Assembly: GCA_022821645.1 (NCBI GenBank)
Contig: JAJEDE010000027.1
Coordinates: 62,001 to 126,000 of the forward strand
From: Chloroflexota bacterium
GTDB taxonomy: Bacteria > Chloroflexota > UBA11872
DNA length: 64,000 bases
Reading direction: 5' to 3'
Part shown: piece after piece, positions 39,133 through 48,912 of the stretch
Layout: each line of letters begins with the position of its first letter
How positions within the stretch are numbered: the stretch's first letter is position 1
The notes under the pieces: generated by a model
Database searches by the model: none
What the model was told of the DNA's origin: nothing
The model's input: the letters and a program-made list of their open reading frames with translations, nothing else
Position numbers and translations under genes: made by a program

Positions 39133-39373
39133 GTCACGTGCTCACGACTTGACCCGGAAGGTAGGCGCGCTAGCGAGAGACTTGGGCATTTCGTGCAGCG
39201 CGCGGTACGCCGCCACCGTAGCCGAGCACCTTGCCTCTCGCCGCGACAAGAAGGTCACGGCACAGCTCAATCAGGTCTATCGTGAGCAGCCAAGCAGGCT
39301 GGCGCCCGAGCTGCGCCGGGCACAAGGACGCAGCCTCCCGCCGGATGAGTGGCCGTCCAGCCGTCGGCCTTGA
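39133..39373 (+). pseudogene. Possible degenerate or 5'-altered RHH (MazE-like) antitoxin
   Basis: LTRKVGALARDLGISCSARYAATVAEHLASRRDKKVTAQLNQVYREQPSRLAPELRRAQGRSLPPDEW resembles antitoxin bodies; beta-strand N-terminus not recognisable. Confidence 0.4.
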
Positions 39374-39559
39374 TTTAGGAATCGCACACACCGAAAGCTC
39401 CTGCGTTTGGTCCCTGACCTCCACGAACGCCTGGGCAACACGTGGCGGGCCATTCATTCCAGAGTTCTCGAACTTCGGCCTTCAAACTTGAGGACTCTGG
39501 ACGCTCGCGCGCTCCCGTCGTAGGTTTGGCGGCCGCCTCTGGAAGGTGAATGATTGTTC

Positions 39560-40570
39560 ATGGGCGTTCCGCTGCGTCAGAGCCTGGCGGTGGGGTGGTA
39601 TCTGTTTCGCCAGCGGCTGCAGGGGCGGGAGAAGTTCCCGCTGATCGTGGAGCTCGAGCCGCTGTACGCCTGCAACCTGGCCTGCGAGGGCTGCGGGAAA
39701 ATTCAGCATCCCACCGAGACGCTGCGGCGGCGTATGCCGGTGGAGCAAGCGCTGGCGGCCATTGAGGAAAGCGGCGCGCCGATGGTTTCCATCGCCGGCG
39801 GCGAGCCCCTGATCCATCCGGAAATCGACCGCATCGCCGAGGAACTGGTGCGCCGGCGCAAGTTCGTGTACCTGTGCACCAACGCGATCATGCTGGAGCA
39901 GAAGCTGCACCTGTTCACACCGTCGCCCTACTTCGCGTTCGCCATTCACCTGGACGGCCTGAAGGAGCGGCACGACCAGTCCGTGGCGCGCGAGGGCGTG
40001 TTCGAAGTGGCCGTCGCCGCCATCAAGGCCGCCCAGAACGCCGGGTTCCGGGTCACGACCAACACAACCTTTTTCACCCAGGATTCGGCGCAGGACGTGC
40101 GGGCGGTGCTGGATTTCCTGAATGACGAGTTGGACGTGGACAGCATGATGATCTCGCCCGGCTACGCCTACGAGAAGGCGCCCGACCAGGATCATTTCCT
40201 CCCGGTCGATCGCACCCGCGCCGTCTTCAGCGAGGCCTTTGCCGAGGGTCGCCGCGATCGCTGGCGCCTGAATCACAGCCCGTTGTTCCTCGATTTCCTC
40301 GAAGGCAAGGTTGACTACCAGTGCACGGCCTGGGGAATTCCCAGCTATTCCATTTTCGGCTGGCAGCGGCCCTGTTACCTGATGGCCGACGGCTACACGG
40401 AGTCGTACAAGGAACTGCTGGAAACCACGGATTGGGACGCCTACGGCCGCGGCAAGGACCCGCGCTGCGCCAACTGCATGGCGCACTGCGGCTATGAGCC
40501 GACGGCGGTGCTGGAAACCGCATCGTCGCCGAAAGAGTCGGTTCGCGCCCTCGTGGGCGCGCTGCGCTAG
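39560..40570 (+). CDS. hpnH: Hopanoid biosynthesis radical SAM protein HpnH
   Basis: PLYACNLACEGCGKIQHPTETLRRRMPVEQALAAIEESGAPMVSIAGGEPLIHPEI. Confidence 0.92.
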   Translation: MGVPLRQSLAVGWYLFRQRLQGREKFPLIVELEPLYACNLACEGCGKIQHPTETLRRRMPVEQALAAIEESGAPMVSIAGGEPLIHPEIDRIAEELVRRRKFVYLCTNAIMLEQKLHLFTPSPYFAFAIHLDGLKERHDQSVAREGVFEVAVAAIKAAQNAGFRVTTNTTFFTQDSAQDVRAVLDFLNDELDVDSMMISPGYAYEKAPDQDHFLPVDRTRAVFSEAFAEGRRDRWRLNHSPLFLDFLEGKVDYQCTAWGIPSYSIFGWQRPCYLMADGYTESYKELLETTDWDAYGRGKDPRCANCMAHCGYEPTAVLETASSPKESVRALVGALR

Positions 40571-40579
40571 GGCGTCCGC

Positions 40580-41332
40580 CTAGGCAAACCAGCGCTCCAG
40601 TCGTCCGTACAGGCCCGGCAGCGTGGCCTGCAACCAGATTGGTATGCGCAGCCAGCCCGGAATCACGACGTCGGACCGGTCGCTGGAAATGGCGAGAACG
40701 ATCGCCCGCGCCACGCGTTCCGGCGGCATCGGCCGCGGCCAGCCCCGCTGATAGGGCGCACCTCGCCGTTCGAAAAAGGCCGTCTCCACCACCCCGGGAT
40801 AGATGGTGGTCACTCCTACGCCGGTTCCCGCCAACTCGGCATGCAAGGCTCGGCTGAACACGGCCAGCGCGCCCTTGGTCGCGCTGTACACCGTCTCGTT
40901 CGGCACCCCCAGGCGACCCGCAATAGATGCCACGTTTACGACGCGCCCTCGCCGCCGTTGCCGCATCGCGGGCAGCACGGCCTGGGTAAGCGCAATGGGC
41001 GCCCGAACATTCAGGGCCAGCAGCCGGTCGATCTCCTCCGGGTGGTGGTCGGTCAGCGGCGCGAACCGCCCGGCACCGGCGCAATTCACCAGGATGTCGA
41101 TGGACGGAAGATCGGGCAGCGACTGTTGGACAAAGCGCTGCAACTCGTCCGAAGCCTCCAGGTCCACTTGCCGCACGATCACGCCGCCGGCTTCCTCGAG
41201 GGAGCGAAGCGCCGGCAGGTTGCGGCCGATCCCGATAACCCGAGCGCCGGCCTCGGCCAGGGCCATCGCGACGGCGCGCCCGATCCCGCTGCTGGCGCCC
41301 GTAACGAGGGCCGTGGAGCTAGCGATATCCAT
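40580..41332 (-). CDS. SDR-family oxidoreductase
   Basis: ALVTGASSGIGRAVAMALAEAGA, NCAG, YSATKGALAVFSRALHAE. Confidence 0.88.
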   Translation of the reverse strand: MDIASSTALVTGASSGIGRAVAMALAEAGARVIGIGRNLPALRSLEEAGGVIVRQVDLEASDELQRFVQQSLPDLPSIDILVNCAGAGRFAPLTDHHPEEIDRLLALNVRAPIALTQAVLPAMRQRRRGRVVNVASIAGRLGVPNETVYSATKGALAVFSRALHAELAGTGVGVTTIYPGVVETAFFERRGAPYQRGWPRPMPPERVARAIVLAISSDRSDVVIPGWLRIPIWLQATLPGLYGRLERWFA

Positions 41333-41449
41333 GCAAGATAGACGTCAGGCAGCTCGTGGGGCGGCGGCGTCAGTATTGCGCGAATCCCTGTGCAACGGGC
41401 AGTATCGAAGAACACCCGCGGCCCGGGTGCTTCAAAAAGGGGGACCGTG

Positions 41450-43315
41450 ATGGACCGCATACTCGACCGGATTGCGGATCCATCGGATCTGCGTGCCATG
41501 ACGGACGCGGAACTCGACCGCCTGGCCGGCGAGATTCGCCAGTTGATTGTCGACACCGTCGATGCCAACGGCGGGCACCTGGCCAGCAATCTGGGGGTCG
41601 TCGAAATCACGCTGGCCCTCCACCGTGTCCTCGAGAGCCCCAGGGACAAGATCGTCTGGGACACCAGCAATCAGACCTACCCGCACAAGCTCGTCACGGG
41701 TCGCGCCGCGGACTTTCCGTCGCTGCGGCAGCCGGGAGGCTTGTCCGGGTTCGCCGCGCGCGAAGAAAGCCCGCACGACGTGATGGGGGCCGGACATGCC
41801 GGCACAGGCGTGTCGGCCGGCGTGGGAATCGCGGTCGCGGCCCAGTTGCGGGACGAGACCTCGGCCACCGTGGCGGTCATCGGTGATGGGTCCTTTACGT
41901 CGGGCGTGGTATTCGAAGCCCTTAACCAGGCCGGCGACCTTGGACTGCCGTTTATTGTTCTTCTCAACGACAACGGCATGTCGATCTCACCGAATGTGGG
42001 CGCGCTGAGCCGCAACATGGGCCGGGGCCGCGAGACCTGGCAGCCGGACGATGCCGAGGCCCGGTCCCGCTTCACCCCCACGCAAATGGCCACCCAGCCG
42101 ACGCAGCCGTACGCCGACGCGGCCGACTTCTGCGCCGCGTTCGGGTTCGAATACGTCGGGCCGGTGGACGGTCATGACCGCCCCCTGCTGGAAGACGTCA
42201 TTCGCGCCGCCGTTGAACGCCGGCGTCCGGTGCTGATTCACGCGTTTACGCGCAAGGGCAAGGGCCTGGCCGCGGCCGAGACCGATCCCGTGACGCTGCA
42301 TCAACCCGGCACCGCCCAGGCCGTGGGCGCCGCCAACGCCACCAGCTACAGCAAGGTCTTGGCTCGCACGCTGACGGACCTCGCCCGCGAAGACGACCGC
42401 ATTGTGGCCATCAGCGCCGCGATGTGCGAGGGCACCGCGCTGGCGGACATGCAGCGGGAGCTTCCCGACCGGGTCTTTGATGTGGGCATCGCCGAGGGCC
42501 ATGCCGTCGCCATGGCCGCCGGGCTGGCCACCCAGGGGCTGCGGCCCGTGGTCTGCATTTACAGCACCTTCCTGCAGCGCGCGTTCGACCAGATCGTGCA
42601 CGACGTGGCGATCCAGAACCTCCCGGTGATCCTGGGCGTGGATCGCGCCGGAATCGTCGGCGACGACGGGCGCACGCACCACGGGGTCCTGGACCTGGCC
42701 TATCTGCGCGCGATCCCCAACTTTGTCGTGGCGGCGCCCAAGGACGAGGACGAGTTGCGCCACTTGTTCCGCACGGCGCTATCGAGCGATCGGCCGTTCG
42801 CCGTCCGCTATTCGCGCGGCTCGGGCGTCGGTGTCCCCCTCGCCGGCACCCCGCGAGTCCTACCCATTGGCCGGGCCGAGATGCTGCGCGACGGTTCGGA
42901 CATCGCGATCTTTGCCCTGGGATGGGGCGTGGCCCCGGCCCTGGAAGCCGCCGAGCGACTGGAGCGGCTGGGCGTTCAGGCCGCCGTCGTCAACGCGCGC
43001 TTCGTCAAACCGCTGGACCGTGACCTGATCTGCGAGCTCGCCGCGCGCAACCGTTGTGTGGTCACGGTGGAGGACCACAATCTGATGGGCGGGTTCGGCA
43101 GCGCCGTCGTCGAACTCCTGGCCGATAACGATCTGGGCGACGTCCAGGTCCGACGGGTTGCCATGCCGGACATGTTCCACGAACACGGGCCGGCGGATAG
43201 CATTCGGGCGGCTCACGGCGTCAGTGCCTCGGGCATTGTGGACGCGGCTTGCGCGCTCACCGACCACGCGATCGCGGTTCGCATCGACGCGGGACGGCTG
43301 ATCGTCGGATCCTGA
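41450..43315 (+). CDS. dxs: 1-deoxy-D-xylulose-5-phosphate synthase
   Basis: HLASNLGVVEITLALHRVL, GDGSFTSGVVFEALNQAG, VAIQNLPVILGVDRAGIVGDDGRTHHGVLDLAYLR. Confidence 0.94.
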   Translation: MDRILDRIADPSDLRAMTDAELDRLAGEIRQLIVDTVDANGGHLASNLGVVEITLALHRVLESPRDKIVWDTSNQTYPHKLVTGRAADFPSLRQPGGLSGFAAREESPHDVMGAGHAGTGVSAGVGIAVAAQLRDETSATVAVIGDGSFTSGVVFEALNQAGDLGLPFIVLLNDNGMSISPNVGALSRNMGRGRETWQPDDAEARSRFTPTQMATQPTQPYADAADFCAAFGFEYVGPVDGHDRPLLEDVIRAAVERRRPVLIHAFTRKGKGLAAAETDPVTLHQPGTAQAVGAANATSYSKVLARTLTDLAREDDRIVAISAAMCEGTALADMQRELPDRVFDVGIAEGHAVAMAAGLATQGLRPVVCIYSTFLQRAFDQIVHDVAIQNLPVILGVDRAGIVGDDGRTHHGVLDLAYLRAIPNFVVAAPKDEDELRHLFRTALSSDRPFAVRYSRGSGVGVPLAGTPRVLPIGRAEMLRDGSDIAIFALGWGVAPALEAAERLERLGVQAAVVNARFVKPLDRDLICELAARNRCVVTVEDHNLMGGFGSAVVELLADNDLGDVQVRRVAMPDMFHEHGPADSIRAAHGVSASGIVDAACALTDHAIAVRIDAGRLIVGS

Positions 43316-43442
43316 GGCGGGACCACTGAGCACTCGGCCGTCGGGCTCGATTCGGGCGCCAGAGGTTCTCGAGCGCTATCGCCAGCGCATTGACGCAGAG
43401 CTTCACCACGCCGTCCAGGGACCCGACCTTCCCCTCTACACC

Positions 43443-44372
43443 ATGGCTCGCTACCAGCTCGGGCAGGTCAACGCCGACGGCTCGCCGGCGACTGCCGACC
43501 GCGGAAAAGCCGTCCGACCCACGCTGTGCCTGCTGATGTGCGAGGCGCTGGGCGGAGACCTGGCGGCGGCGCTCCCGGCGGCGGCCGGCCTGGAACTCCT
43601 GCACAACTTCACCCTGGTGCATGACGACGTGATGGATGACGACGAGACCCGCCGACACCGCCCCACCGTCTGGGCGGTTTGGGGGCGCGCCCAGGCGATC
43701 GACGCCGGCGACCTGCTGCACGTGCTGGCGACGCTCAGCGTGCTGCGGAGCGGCGGCGGCGGCGATTCAGCCCTGCTGGCCAGGGACGCCGTGGAAGTGC
43801 TAACGGACGGATGCCGGCTGGTAACCGAGGGGCAGCACCTGGACATCGCGTTCGAGACCTCCGCGAACGTGGGGGTGGCCGACTACCTGGACATGATTGC
43901 CCGGAAGTCGGCGGCCTTGCTGGCGGTGGCCTTTGAACTCGGCGCAGTCTTCGCCGGAAACGACGCCGCCACGCGAGCGGCCTGCCGCGCCTACGGCCGG
44001 GAACTGGGCATCGTTTTCCAGATTCGCGACGACGTGCTGGGCATCTGGGGCGATCCCGCGGTGACCGGAAAGCCGGTCGGCGCCGACATTCAGAAGCGCA
44101 AGAAGACCTTGCCCATCATTCACGCGCTGGAGACGGCTGACGGGCCCGACCGGGCTCGCCTGCGCTCCATGTTCGGCGACGAACGGGCGCCGCCGGACGC
44201 CGAGACAACCACCGCCATTCTGGAACGGGCCGGATCCCGATCCTTCGTGGACACCCGTATTCGCCGGCACGCGCGCCGAGCCAGGGAAGCCCTGGAGCAT
44301 CTGCCCGTAAACGATTGGGGTCGCCGCAACCTGGAGGCCGTGGCGACCTACATCGCCAGGCGCGACCGCTAG
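43443..44372 (+). CDS. Polyprenyl (geranylgeranyl-type) diphosphate synthase; true start probably upstream, about 43330
   Basis: LLHNFTLVHDDVMDDDETRRHRPTVW (first Asp-rich), FQIRDDVLGIWGD (second Asp-rich); coding-like in-frame VLERYRQRIDAELHHAVQGPDLPLYT upstream of the ATG. Confidence 0.9.
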   Translation: MARYQLGQVNADGSPATADRGKAVRPTLCLLMCEALGGDLAAALPAAAGLELLHNFTLVHDDVMDDDETRRHRPTVWAVWGRAQAIDAGDLLHVLATLSVLRSGGGGDSALLARDAVEVLTDGCRLVTEGQHLDIAFETSANVGVADYLDMIARKSAALLAVAFELGAVFAGNDAATRAACRAYGRELGIVFQIRDDVLGIWGDPAVTGKPVGADIQKRKKTLPIIHALETADGPDRARLRSMFGDERAPPDAETTTAILERAGSRSFVDTRIRRHARRAREALEHLPVNDWGRRNLEAVATYIARRDR

Positions 44373-44407
44373 GTCAGACTTCCGGTCGGCACCAGACGCC
44401 TGGCTCC

Positions 44408-45727
44408 TTAGCGCGACGCCCCGACGGCCAGCGGGGTCGGCGTCTCGTGCGACGCTTGCTCGTAGAGTTCCATCAACGCGGCGGCGAGCGTGGTCGAGTC
44501 GTGATGCCGCGGGTCGTTGTGGTCGACCACGTCAACCATGACGGCCCGAACGCCCGTTGCCAGCAGTTCAACCTGGACCGCCGGATCGCATTCCACGATT
44601 CGCGACCCGCTGCCCGGCTGAACGCCCAGGGCCGTAAAGCTGTTGATCAGCGTGTACTGAAAGAGGCCGGGGCCGACATTCGCGGTGAGCGACGTCACAT
44701 GGTCGGCCAGGCTGTAGCCGTCGGTTTCGCCAGGTTCGGTAGCCACGTTGCAGACGTACACCTTCACGGCGTTGGATGCGCGCACGGCCGCCGCGATGTC
44801 GCCGACCAGCAGATTCGGAAGCACGCTGGTATGCACGCTGCCCGGCCCCAGCACGATCATGTCGGCGGCCAGCAGTTCCTTTACGGCCTCGTCGTTGGCG
44901 GCCACGTAGCGCGGCTCGATGAGCACGCGGTGGATCGGCTTGCCGGCCGAGCGGATTCGAGATTCGCCGCGCACAATGGACCCATCGGACATCTGCGCCG
45001 CCAGCCTGACGTCGGTAAGGGTTGACGGCAGAATCCGTCCGCGCACGCGGAGCACTTCGCTCAGGTCGTTGACCCCGCGCTCGAAGTTGCCCTGGTTCAG
45101 GTCGGCCATGGCCGCGATCAACAGGTTGCCGAGGCTGTGCCCCTGCAATCCCTGACCTCGGCTGAAGCGATACTCCATCACGTCCTGCATCAACGACTCG
45201 GAGTCGGCCAGGGCCGCCAGGCACTGGCGAATGTCGCCAGGCGGCATCAGGCCCAACTCCTCGCGCAGGCGACCCGAACTGCCGCCGTCGTCGGCCACCG
45301 TCACCACGGCCGTGATGTTGTTGGTGTGTTCCTTCAGACCGCGCAACAACACGCCCAGGCCCGTGCCCCCGCCGATCGCCACGATGCGCGGCCCGCGTTG
45401 CAGGCGCCTGTTCTGATAGAGGATCTCGGCCAGGTCGTCCTTTGGATCCACCACGACCGACAGCACGCTGCGCCCGAGCAGGAACGCGCCAACGGCCGCG
45501 ATAATCAGTCCCAGCACACCCACGGTCAGTTCGCGAACGGGATGGGCCAGGAATTGAAGGGTGAGGTAGTAGACCACCGTCCCCGCCGGTCCGGGGATGT
45601 CGATCGTGCGATAGACAAAGGCCAGGAACATGGCCATCGCCAGGGCCAGCACAACCGTGCCCAGGAAGATGAGCAACAGGTAGCGCTTGACGCCGATCCC
45701 AAGCGTCAGCCAGCGGCGGGAGCCCAT
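44408..45727 (-). CDS. yvcK: YvcK/GlmR-family (CofD-like) regulator with N-terminal TM region
   Basis: GPRIVAIGGGTGLGVLLRGLKEHTNNITAVVTVADDGGSSGRLREELGLMPPGDIRQCL. Confidence 0.92.
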   Translation of the reverse strand: MGSRRWLTLGIGVKRYLLLIFLGTVVLALAMAMFLAFVYRTIDIPGPAGTVVYYLTLQFLAHPVRELTVGVLGLIIAAVGAFLLGRSVLSVVVDPKDDLAEILYQNRRLQRGPRIVAIGGGTGLGVLLRGLKEHTNNITAVVTVADDGGSSGRLREELGLMPPGDIRQCLAALADSESLMQDVMEYRFSRGQGLQGHSLGNLLIAAMADLNQGNFERGVNDLSEVLRVRGRILPSTLTDVRLAAQMSDGSIVRGESRIRSAGKPIHRVLIEPRYVAANDEAVKELLAADMIVLGPGSVHTSVLPNLLVGDIAAAVRASNAVKVYVCNVATEPGETDGYSLADHVTSLTANVGPGLFQYTLINSFTALGVQPGSGSRIVECDPAVQVELLATGVRAVMVDVVDHNDPRHHDSTTLAAALMELYEQASHETPTPLAVGASR

Positions 45728-45863
45728 CTAACGGCCTCTTACGACAGTATCCGTGCCAATATTGGCCCGCTTTGCACCGGGGACAGACGACGAGCCAGAC
45801 GCGTGAGCGACGCTACACGGCATTGGCCTGAAGTATATCGCCACGGCGCTCGACGGGAAGAGT

Positions 45864-46700
45864 TTGGGCGCTGTGGCTGAGCCCGCCCGGATTCGCATCA
45901 TCGCCATGGATTTGGACGGAACCCTGGTGAAGGGCGATCTCGGCATCACGTCGCGCGTTCGCCGAGCGATCAACGACGCGCGGGCCGCGGGCCTTGGAAT
46001 CACTATCGCCACGGGACGCATGTTCCAGTCGGCCCGCCGCTTTGCCGAGGACTTGCAGGTCACCCTGCCGATCATCTGCTATCAGGGATCGCTGGTTCGC
46101 GATCCGGTGACCGGCGTGACCTACCAGCACGAGGTGCTGCCGTCGGAACCAGCGCAGGCGGCCGTCGAATTCGCCCGCGAGCGCGGGCTGCACGTCAACG
46201 CCTACATCGACGACGAGTTGTACATGGAAGCCGACACGCCCGAGGGCCGGTTCTATGCCGCCAGTTCCAACGTCCCCATCATCTTCGTCGACGACCTGGC
46301 CGCGGCCGTGACCGCGGGCAGCACCAAGCTGGTCTTCGTGATGGACGAAGGCCAGGTGCTGGACGCGATTGCCGAGATGGACGGCCGGTTTGGCCCGGCC
46401 GTGCAAGCCACGCGCTCGCATCCCCGCTTTGCCGAAATCGTTCGGCGCGACATCAACAAGGGGCGCGCGCTGGCGCGCGTGGCCGCCGTGGCCGAGGTGT
46501 CGCTCGATCAGACCATGGGAATCGGCGACAACCTGAACGACCTGGACCTGGTCCGCGCCGCGGGCATTGGCGTGGCCATGGGCGACGGCGATCCGCGCGT
46601 GCTCGCCGCCGCCGACTGGATTACCGGCAGCTACGAGGACGACGGCGTGGCCCAGGCCATCGAGCGCCTGCTCAACGGCAGGACCGGCCGTCGGAGCTAG
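45864..46700 (+). CDS. Cof-type HAD hydrolase
   Basis: IIAMDLDGTLVKGD, ITIATGR, MGIGDNLNDLDLVRAAGIGVAMGDGDPRVLAAADWIT. Confidence 0.9.
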   Translation: MGAVAEPARIRIIAMDLDGTLVKGDLGITSRVRRAINDARAAGLGITIATGRMFQSARRFAEDLQVTLPIICYQGSLVRDPVTGVTYQHEVLPSEPAQAAVEFARERGLHVNAYIDDELYMEADTPEGRFYAASSNVPIIFVDDLAAAVTAGSTKLVFVMDEGQVLDAIAEMDGRFGPAVQATRSHPRFAEIVRRDINKGRALARVAAVAEVSLDQTMGIGDNLNDLDLVRAAGIGVAMGDGDPRVLAAADWITGSYEDDGVAQAIERLLNGRTGRRS

Positions 46701-46719
46701 CGGCCGGGTCCGGCTGCGC

Positions 46720-48912
46720 TCAGGCCGACGGCGCTAGCAGCGAGTCCGCTTCCTGCTCCGCCGTGTCCGACGGCGGCACCAGCGGCAGGTCGATCATCAT
46801 CTCGGTGCCTTCGCCGTCCTCGACATTGACTCTGATGTGGCCGCCGTGCTGGCGCACGATGTCGCTGCACATGGCCAGGCCCAGCCCGGTGCCCTGGCCC
46901 GTGGGCTTGGTGGTAAAGAAGGGATTGAAGATCTTCTCAACCACGTCCGGCGGCATGCCCCCGCCGTTGTCGCGGATGCGGACTTCAATGTGGTCCTCAT
47001 GCCGCCGTGTCGCCAGCCAGACCACCGGCATGAATGGTGCGTCCCCGTCGTCCGCCTTGGACGCCTGGCGTCGCTCGTCGGTCGCGTAGCACGAATTGGA
47101 CACCATGTTCAGGAAGACGCGACCCAGGTCCTGGGAAACAACGTTGAGTTCCCCAACGGCGTCGTCAAAGTCCCGCTCAATACTGAGCTGAAAGTTCTGG
47201 TCCATACCCCGCGCGCTGTGATAGGCCAGCCGCGCGTATTCGTCCACCAGCTGGTTGATGTCGGTGGGCGATCGGTCCCCCGAGCCCCGGCCCATGGACA
47301 GCATGTCCTGCACGATCCGGTTGGCGCGGTCGCCGTGCGAACGAATGCGCGCCAGGTTGTCGGTCAGGTCTTGTGACACCTCTTCGATTATCTCGCGGTC
47401 AGCCTCCGGCAGACTGTCGCCGCTCTCTTCAAGAACCTCCTGAAACTCCTCCAGCAGCTCTTCCGAAGCTTCCGCAAAATTCTTGACGAAATTGAGCGGG
47501 TTGCGGATCTCGTGGGCCACCCCGGCGGTCAGTTCCCCCAGCGCCGCCAGCTTCTCGCGCATCACGATCTGGTCCTGCGCCTTCTGCAGATCACCAAGCA
47601 CGCTCTCCAACTGCTCGTTTTTGTCCTGCAGCTCATCGGCCAGCTTCTCGACAAGGTTCAGGCGCTGGACTTCGAGGGCGTGACGACGAAAGACCTCCAG
47701 GGCCGCGGCCATGTCCGCCACCTCGTCGCGGCCGGTCATTTCGACGCGAGTCTCCAGATCGCCGCCGGCCATGCGGAGCATCCAGTCGGACAGCATTTGC
47801 AGGCGGCGCAAGAGGAAGCGGCCAACGAAGAGCCAGGCAATCAGCAGCGCGCCGCCGACGCTGATCGCTCCGATGACCAGCAGCAGGAAGCGGCCGGTGG
47901 CGATCGTGTCGGTCGAACTCTGCGTCGCCTCGTCGGCGCTGGCGCGCGCCGCGTTCACCAGGCCATCGACCTCATCCAGCAGTTCAATAGCCTGGGCGCG
48001 GTTGCCTGCCAGCAACACTTGCTGGCGCTCCAGCAGGGTGAGTTCCTGTTCAAGCACATCGAAGCCGCTGGGTTCACCAGTGCCAACCTCAAAGAGCCGG
48101 TCAAAGAGCGGCACCAGCTCGCCATAAAACTCGGAATCCGAGAGCCCGTTGAGGTTGCGTTCGATACGGCGAGCCGAGGCCTCAAACCGTTCGCGCAACG
48201 GCTCAATCAGGGAAGGGCTGGATAACGTAAAGGCACTGGCCAGCAGTTGCGTCGCAATGTTGACGTCCGACTGCAGTTCCGCCAGGCGTCGGTACCGGTT
48301 GAGTTCAGGCTCGGAGAAGTACACCTGGCGGATCGGCGGCACTTCCTCAATCGCTCGAAAACCTGTCATCGTGTAAAACAACTGGTCGTCGAGGGCCGGG
48401 ACGATCACGCCCTCCAGGCTGCTTCGAAGGTCTTCAAGTTCGGTTCGCAGAGCCTGCCGTTGCTCGCCGAGGTCGAAGAGGTCAAACCGCTCGCGTTTGA
48501 TCGTGTCAATGTTGGACAGCAGCGTGTCGGCGTAGCGCCGAAGGCGCTGGGTTCGCTCCGGGTCACCGGTGCTGCGATTCAAGATGGCGAACAGCACCTC
48601 CAGATCCTGGCGCGAACTCTCGATGTTCCGGGCGACCTCATTCACCTCGTCGCCACTGGCAGCCGCCGCCAGGCGCGGCGCCGCGGCCACCAGCGTGCTG
48701 CTGTATTCGGCCACGCCGAAGGCCGCGGCCAGTTCGGGCACGCTTCCCTCGTTGACCCGGCTCTGCGCCTCGCCGACCTGTGTAAAGGACGCCAGCCCGA
48801 CGATGCTGGCAGCCACCGTGAGCGCCACCGCGCCGCCGATACCGAAGTACAGCTGGGTCGACAGGCGATAGCGGGCCTCAAGCAAGCGTTTCAGTCGGTC
48901 GAACATGCTCAC
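46720..48912 (-). CDS. Membrane sensor histidine kinase with periplasmic helical region and HAMP
   Basis: VAHEIRNPLNFVKNFAE H-box, RIRDNGGGMPPDVVEKIFNPFFTTKPTGQGTGLGLAMCSDIVRQHGGHI. Confidence 0.9.
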   Translation of the reverse strand: MSMFDRLKRLLEARYRLSTQLYFGIGGAVALTVAASIVGLASFTQVGEAQSRVNEGSVPELAAAFGVAEYSSTLVAAAPRLAAAASGDEVNEVARNIESSRQDLEVLFAILNRSTGDPERTQRLRRYADTLLSNIDTIKRERFDLFDLGEQRQALRTELEDLRSSLEGVIVPALDDQLFYTMTGFRAIEEVPPIRQVYFSEPELNRYRRLAELQSDVNIATQLLASAFTLSSPSLIEPLRERFEASARRIERNLNGLSDSEFYGELVPLFDRLFEVGTGEPSGFDVLEQELTLLERQQVLLAGNRAQAIELLDEVDGLVNAARASADEATQSSTDTIATGRFLLLVIGAISVGGALLIAWLFVGRFLLRRLQMLSDWMLRMAGGDLETRVEMTGRDEVADMAAALEVFRRHALEVQRLNLVEKLADELQDKNEQLESVLGDLQKAQDQIVMREKLAALGELTAGVAHEIRNPLNFVKNFAEASEELLEEFQEVLEESGDSLPEADREIIEEVSQDLTDNLARIRSHGDRANRIVQDMLSMGRGSGDRSPTDINQLVDEYARLAYHSARGMDQNFQLSIERDFDDAVGELNVVSQDLGRVFLNMVSNSCYATDERRQASKADDGDAPFMPVVWLATRRHEDHIEVRIRDNGGGMPPDVVEKIFNPFFTTKPTGQGTGLGLAMCSDIVRQHGGHIRVNVEDGEGTEMMIDLPLVPPSDTAEQEADSLLAPSA

